From IMG/VR virus record IMGVR_UViG_3300045003_000247, positions 1-21,872 of that record: DNA of 21,872 nucleotides; one strand, given 5' to 3'. Positions 18,975 through 21,872 of the stretch are shown piece by piece (positions within the stretch are counted from its first letter, which is position 1; each line of letters opens with the position of its first letter). The position numbers and the translations under genes are program-made. A model generated the notes under the pieces. The model did not search any database. It was not told the DNA's origin and saw only the letters and a program-made list of their open reading frames with translations. Source of the DNA: a virus.

Positions 18975-19838
18975 GTGAGTGATTTGCGGCCTGTGCCATA
19001 TCCAGCCGATACGCGAGCCAAGGGATGGCGCTTTGAGCTCGATCTGGAGCGAGTGATGCAGTCGGACACATGGGCATTGGCTTCGCCTGATACGCGACCG
19101 TGGCTGCTCATGCTGTGGACCGTCGCGTGGCAGCAAGTGCCATGCGGGTCGATGCCGTCCGACGACGCGCTTATCGCAGCACGCCTGGGGATGAAGCCGG
19201 CCGCATTCAAGAAGGTTAAGGACGTCCTGCTGCGGGGCTGGCATCTCGCAGAAGATGGGCGCCTCTATCACGAGACGATAACCGAACGTGTGCGGGACAT
19301 GCTGAACAGGAAGGAAGGTGAACGCAAGCGCAAAGCGGAGTATCGGGCGCGCATGGACGCCGAGCGGAAGGCTGCGGAATCCCCTGGAGTCCCAGCAATG
19401 TCCCACGGGACAGACGTGGGACAGACATGGGAATCCGGTGGGAGTGACGACACCGGAACCGGAACCGGAACCGGAACCGGTATTAAAACCAAAAACCCTT
19501 CCGTACCTATCGGTACGGACGCTGGCGCGTCTCCCGCCGGCCTGTCGGCCAAGGATGCGATCTACCACGTCGCCGTGCCATGGCTCGTTGAGCGCGGAGT
19601 GCCCGACAAAAACGCCCGGTCGCTGCTCGGCGGTGCCATCAAGCAGCTTGGCGATGACGGCGCATGGCTGCTCGCTCAGGAATGCATCGCTGCCGCGCCG
19701 CTTGAGCCTGCGGCGTGGATTGCCGGTTCGATTAATGCCCGCATGAAACCGGCGCTAGGTCGTCGGCAGAACAAGCAAGAGGCTTTGGAGGCGCAAAACC
19801 GCGCCGTTGCTGAACGTCTCGCTCGGGAGGCATCGTGA
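18975..19838 (+). CDS. O-like replication protein, 287 aa
   Basis: The start is GTG at 18975. The N-terminal 110 residues (FELDLERVMQSDTWALASPD, LMLWTVAWQQVPCGSMPSDD, AARLGMKPAAFKKVKDVLL, RLYHETITERV) form the winged-helix unit of phage replication initiators related to DUF1376 proteins. A charged helix (RKEGERKRKAEYRARMDAER) leads to a (Gly-Thr) repeat linker at about 156-168. A C-terminal helical domain (AVPWLVERGVPDKNARSLLG) follows. In lambda-like phages such proteins bind iterons in their own gene and recruit helicase; here this is inferred. GTGA overlap with the P-like gene. Confidence 0.75.
   Translation: MSDLRPVPYPADTRAKGWRFELDLERVMQSDTWALASPDTRPWLLMLWTVAWQQVPCGSMPSDDALIAARLGMKPAAFKKVKDVLLRGWHLAEDGRLYHETITERVRDMLNRKEGERKRKAEYRARMDAERKAAESPGVPAMSHGTDVGQTWESGGSDDTGTGTGTGTGIKTKNPSVPIGTDAGASPAGLSAKDAIYHVAVPWLVERGVPDKNARSLLGGAIKQLGDDGAWLLAQECIAAAPLEPAAWIAGSINARMKPALGRRQNKQEALEAQNRAVAERLAREAS
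19452..19518 (+). other. Candidate replication origin inside the O-like gene
   Basis: ACCGGA repeats just under five times (19452-19480). An A-rich run (TATTAAAACCAAAAACCC, 19481-19498) follows, then a perfect hairpin CCGTACC-TATC-GGTACGG (19501-19518). It sits between the DNA-binding and C-terminal parts of the initiator, as lambda ori does in O. The repeats are only 6 bases, so a simple low-complexity linker is the main alternative. Confidence 0.4.
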
Positions 19839-20485
19839 ACGCATCCGACAAACCGAAATTCTTTTCTTTGATGGCCGACGTCCTCGCCTTCTACGGCAAG
19901 GATTTTTCCGAGTTCGCTGGCCGCGTGTGGTGGGAGGCAATGCGCCCCTATGACCTGCGGGCCGTTACGGATGCCCTGAATCGCCACTGCGTCAATCCTG
20001 ACTCGGGCCAGTTCGCACCGAAGCCGGCCGACGTCGTGAAGATGCTCGGGGGCTCAACGCAGGATTCAGCTTTGGTCGCGTGGTCAAAGGTCGACCGCGG
20101 TGTTCGCGAGGTCGGAACCGGGCGCAGCGTCGTTTTCGATGATCCGGTCATTCATCGCGTGGTAACCGACATGGGCGGATGGGCGGCTTTCGGCACGAAG
20201 ACCGAAGACGAGTGGCCCTTTCTTCGCAATGAGTTCGTGAACCGATACCGCGGCTACCGAATGCGCAGTGAGACTCCGGAGTACCTGCCGGTGCTGATTG
20301 GCACGTACCAAGCGCAAAACCAGCGTCTCGGGTTCGAATCGGCTCCGCCGACGCTGATCGGTAACCCGGATGCCGCGAAAGCGGTCATGTTGTCCGGGTC
20401 CGATCGGCCGTTGCTGCAATTGAGTCGGCCTGATGCCGAGGGCGTGGCGGCTGCTGCGCTAATCGAACAACGAGGCGCCGCATGA
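19835..20485 (+). CDS. P-like replication partner, DUF6475-type, 216 aa
   Basis: GTG at 19835 overlaps the O-like stop. The N-terminal part (FFSLMADVLAFYGKDFSEFA, VWWEAMRPYDLRAVTDALNR, GQFAPKPADVVKMLGG) is a pattern seen in proteins directly after O-like initiators in phages. I associate it with DUF6475. A helicase-loader role is inferred from position only. The C-terminal half (EDEWPFLRNEFVNRYRGYR) is aromatic-rich, with a disordered tail. The stop overlaps the next ATG. Confidence 0.7.
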   Translation: MNASDKPKFFSLMADVLAFYGKDFSEFAGRVWWEAMRPYDLRAVTDALNRHCVNPDSGQFAPKPADVVKMLGGSTQDSALVAWSKVDRGVREVGTGRSVVFDDPVIHRVVTDMGGWAAFGTKTEDEWPFLRNEFVNRYRGYRMRSETPEYLPVLIGTYQAQNQRLGFESAPPTLIGNPDAAKAVMLSGSDRPLLQLSRPDAEGVAAAALIEQRGAA

Positions 20486-20763
20486 GCGCCCCCACTGCCC
20501 CGCTGATCGTCGAGTTCCTGTCGGCCCGGCCCCTAGGCGCGACCGGAAATGAGATTGCCGCGTACCTCGAGACGACGCCGAAAAGCGCCTGCCAGACACT
20601 GGCCCGAATGCTCGCGCGCGGCGAGGTCTGTCGTTCGGGCGCCGGCCCGCTCGCAGAGTCGATGTGGAGTCTGCCGGCGAAGGACGGCGTATCGGAAGCA
20701 ATGCTCACGCTCGAAGGAATGCGCGCCGTGGCGCATCGCGTGTTTGCGGAGTACGTGAGATGA
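20482..20763 (+). CDS. Winged-helix protein, 93 aa
   Basis: The ATG at 20482 overlaps the upstream stop (ATGA). Residues 8-62 form a winged helix: IVEFLSARPLGATGNEIAAY, then TPKSACQTLARMLARGEVCR, and a strand-like wing (SMWSLPA). The C-terminal helix (LEGMRAVAHRVFAEYVR) may dimerise it. DNA binding is likely, but the target is unknown. Confidence 0.7.
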   Translation: MSAPTAPLIVEFLSARPLGATGNEIAAYLETTPKSACQTLARMLARGEVCRSGAGPLAESMWSLPAKDGVSEAMLTLEGMRAVAHRVFAEYVR

Positions 20764-20915
20764 CTGATCGAATTTGCCGCCACTGCCGCCACGCAACGAC
20801 CGCGCCCGGCAATCGCGAAATGTACCGGCTCGGATACCGGAACTGCGAGCTGCTGCCGGCATATCGGTTCGTTCCGGGCAAGCATACGTGCACCAAGTGG
20901 ACCGCTAAAGACTAA
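20760..20915 (+). CDS. Zinc-ribbon-like small protein, 51 aa
   Basis: The ATG at 20760 overlaps the upstream stop (ATGA). The Cys pattern C-x2-C (CRHCRHA), C in YRNCELL and C in KHTCTKW makes a four-Cys zinc ribbon. Such small metal-binding proteins are common between replication and methyltransferase genes in phages. Function unknown. Confidence 0.7.
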   Translation: MTDRICRHCRHATTAPGNREMYRLGYRNCELLPAYRFVPGKHTCTKWTAKD

Positions 20916-20928
20916 CGAGGGTTGAGAG

Positions 20929-21645
20929 ATGGAGCAGATTTCGAACGGGGCGGATAGGAGTGCTAAGTGGCTGGATCGACGCCAGATCGGCGATGCGACG
21001 CTATATCTGGGTGATTGCCGCGAGATCCTGCCGACGCTGCCGCGCGTGGATGCGGTGATTACTGATCCTCCGTATGGGATGGGCGACAAGTTGTCAGGCT
21101 CCAGCTCGGGACGGTGGAAAAAGCTTTACGTCGAAAAAGGCGGCTTCAGTTGGGATCAAGAGGCTCCGCAAGAGATCGTCGAGTTGCTGCTGAAGGCTGA
21201 CAAGGCAATTATTTGGGGAGGAAATTTCTTCGAACTGCCGCCCAGCCGTGCTTGGCTCGTATGGAACAAGATCATTCGGAATTTCTCCACGAGCGTTTGC
21301 GAACTTGCGTGGACAAATCTGGATCGCCCGGTCGACGCATTCGACTACTCACATGGGCAACTTGCGACGGAGGGAAAGCATCACCCGACCCAGAAGCCGC
21401 TCCCACTGATGAAGTGGTGTGTCGACCGCGTTGGTGATGCTCAGACGATCCTGGACCCCTTCATGGGCTCGGGCAGCACAGGGGTCGCAGCTATCCAGAT
21501 GGGTCGCAAGTTCATAGGCATCGAGCGCGAACCCAAGTACTTCGAAATCGCCTGCCGCCGCATCGAAGACGCCCAGCGTCAGAAATCGCTATTCGAGCCG
21601 GAAGCGCCGAAGGCGGAGCAGACGGCACTTTTCGGAGGCGCGTAA
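20929..21645 (+). CDS. DNA methyltransferase (N4/N6 type), 238 aa
   Basis: The motif order is D46-PPY-G (catalytic motif IV) first, then HPTQKP (152-157) and DPFMGSGST (176-184, AdoMet-binding motif I), i.e. beta-class. The C-terminal FIGIERE ends motif II. It would methylate adenine (N6) or cytosine (N4) in a short site using S-adenosylmethionine. No restriction enzyme is adjacent, so protection of phage DNA from host restriction or control of replication are the likely uses. Start ATG 20929 follows GAGGGTTGAGAG. Confidence 0.85.
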   Translation: MEQISNGADRSAKWLDRRQIGDATLYLGDCREILPTLPRVDAVITDPPYGMGDKLSGSSSGRWKKLYVEKGGFSWDQEAPQEIVELLLKADKAIIWGGNFFELPPSRAWLVWNKIIRNFSTSVCELAWTNLDRPVDAFDYSHGQLATEGKHHPTQKPLPLMKWCVDRVGDAQTILDPFMGSGSTGVAAIQMGRKFIGIEREPKYFEIACRRIEDAQRQKSLFEPEAPKAEQTALFGGA

Positions 21646-21872
21646 TGACCCCCACCCAACGCAGCCTAGCCCATCTTCGCGATGAGGGCTATCGCGTCGC
21701 GACCGTCGAAAAATGGAATCCGCACGCCCGGATCCGCCAAGACCTCTTCGGCTTCATCGACATTCTCGGCGTGCGCGACGGCGAAACCATCGCCGTGCAG
21801 ACCACGAGCGGAAGCAACGTCGCGGCACGCGTGAAAAAGATCGCTGAGGCCGAAGCCCTGTCCGATGTGCGC
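21645..21872 (+). CDS. Nuclease-like protein, cut by the window end
   Basis: The ATG at 21645 overlaps the methyltransferase stop by one base (TAATG). The first 76 residues read MTPTQRSLAHLRDEGYRVAT, then HARIRQDLFGFIDILGVRDG and ETIAVQTTSGSNVAARVKKI. The IDILGV...IAVQTTS arrangement is like the strand pair of small PD-(D/E)XK nucleases in which Gln replaces the usual Glu/Asp. The coding frame is open at the end of the window. Nuclease activity is inference. Confidence 0.55.
   Translation, partial: MTPTQRSLAHLRDEGYRVATVEKWNPHARIRQDLFGFIDILGVRDGETIAVQTTSGSNVAARVKKIAEAEALSDVR

Noticed and set aside
1-21872. CRISPR array, insertion sequence, rRNA or tRNA genes
   Set aside because: No regularly spaced direct repeats with unique spacers, no transposase or terminal repeats, and no RNA gene signatures were found on reading both strands.

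Overview
The window is the early (regulation, recombination, replication) region of a lambda-like temperate phage or prophage. The high GC content, the codon use and the style of the small proteins suggest a Burkholderia/Paraburkholderia-type betaproteobacterial host. No structural, lysis or integrase gene and no bacterial housekeeping gene is visible. Host and family assignments come from reading the sequence, not from a search.

Layout. (1) Positions 15407 down to 1 hold a long leftward operon of about 40 mostly tiny genes, usually joined by ATGA, GTGA or TTGA stop/start overlaps. It starts at a promoter I call PL (about 15461-15489). It carries a P-loop kinase-like protein, an RMF-like protein, an acyl carrier protein, a KTSC protein, a recombination pair (a putative single-strand annealing protein and a YqaJ exonuclease), a frameshifted PAPS-reductase-like gene, two HNH endonucleases (one with an AP2 domain), an ASCH-domain protein and many unknowns. 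One gene (7180-7467) points the other way and has its own promoter. (2) Positions 15552-17640 are the immunity region. It holds a small rightward gene between two terminators, a DUF3800 gene directly behind the LexA/CI-type repressor, and a divergent control region with regularly spaced operators. (3) Positions 17644-21872 are the rightward operon from PR: a Cro/YdaS-like regulator, a hairpin in the position of lambda tR1, a regulator-like gene in the cII position, small genes, an O-like replication protein with a possible internal origin, a P-like partner, a winged-helix protein, a zinc-ribbon protein, a DNA methyltransferase, and the start of a nuclease-like gene cut by the window end.

How it works together. 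The repressor is expected to hold PL and PR shut through the AGCA-nn-TGCT sites. An identical 17-base operator/-10 block occurs at both promoters. When the repressor is cleaved, PL would express recombination and host-takeover genes and PR would express Cro and replication genes. The repressor and DUF3800 genes form the only leftward unit that should stay on in a lysogen, so DUF3800 is a candidate lysogenic-conversion or defence function. The cro and repressor start codons both lie at the predicted transcription start, which suggests leaderless mRNAs.

The most unusual points are the phage acyl carrier protein, the repressor-linked DUF3800 gene, the twin leaderless regulators, the broken PAPS reductase, the origin-like block inside the O-like gene, and a repeated hairpin that can mask ribosome-binding sites near 14.5-15.0 kb.
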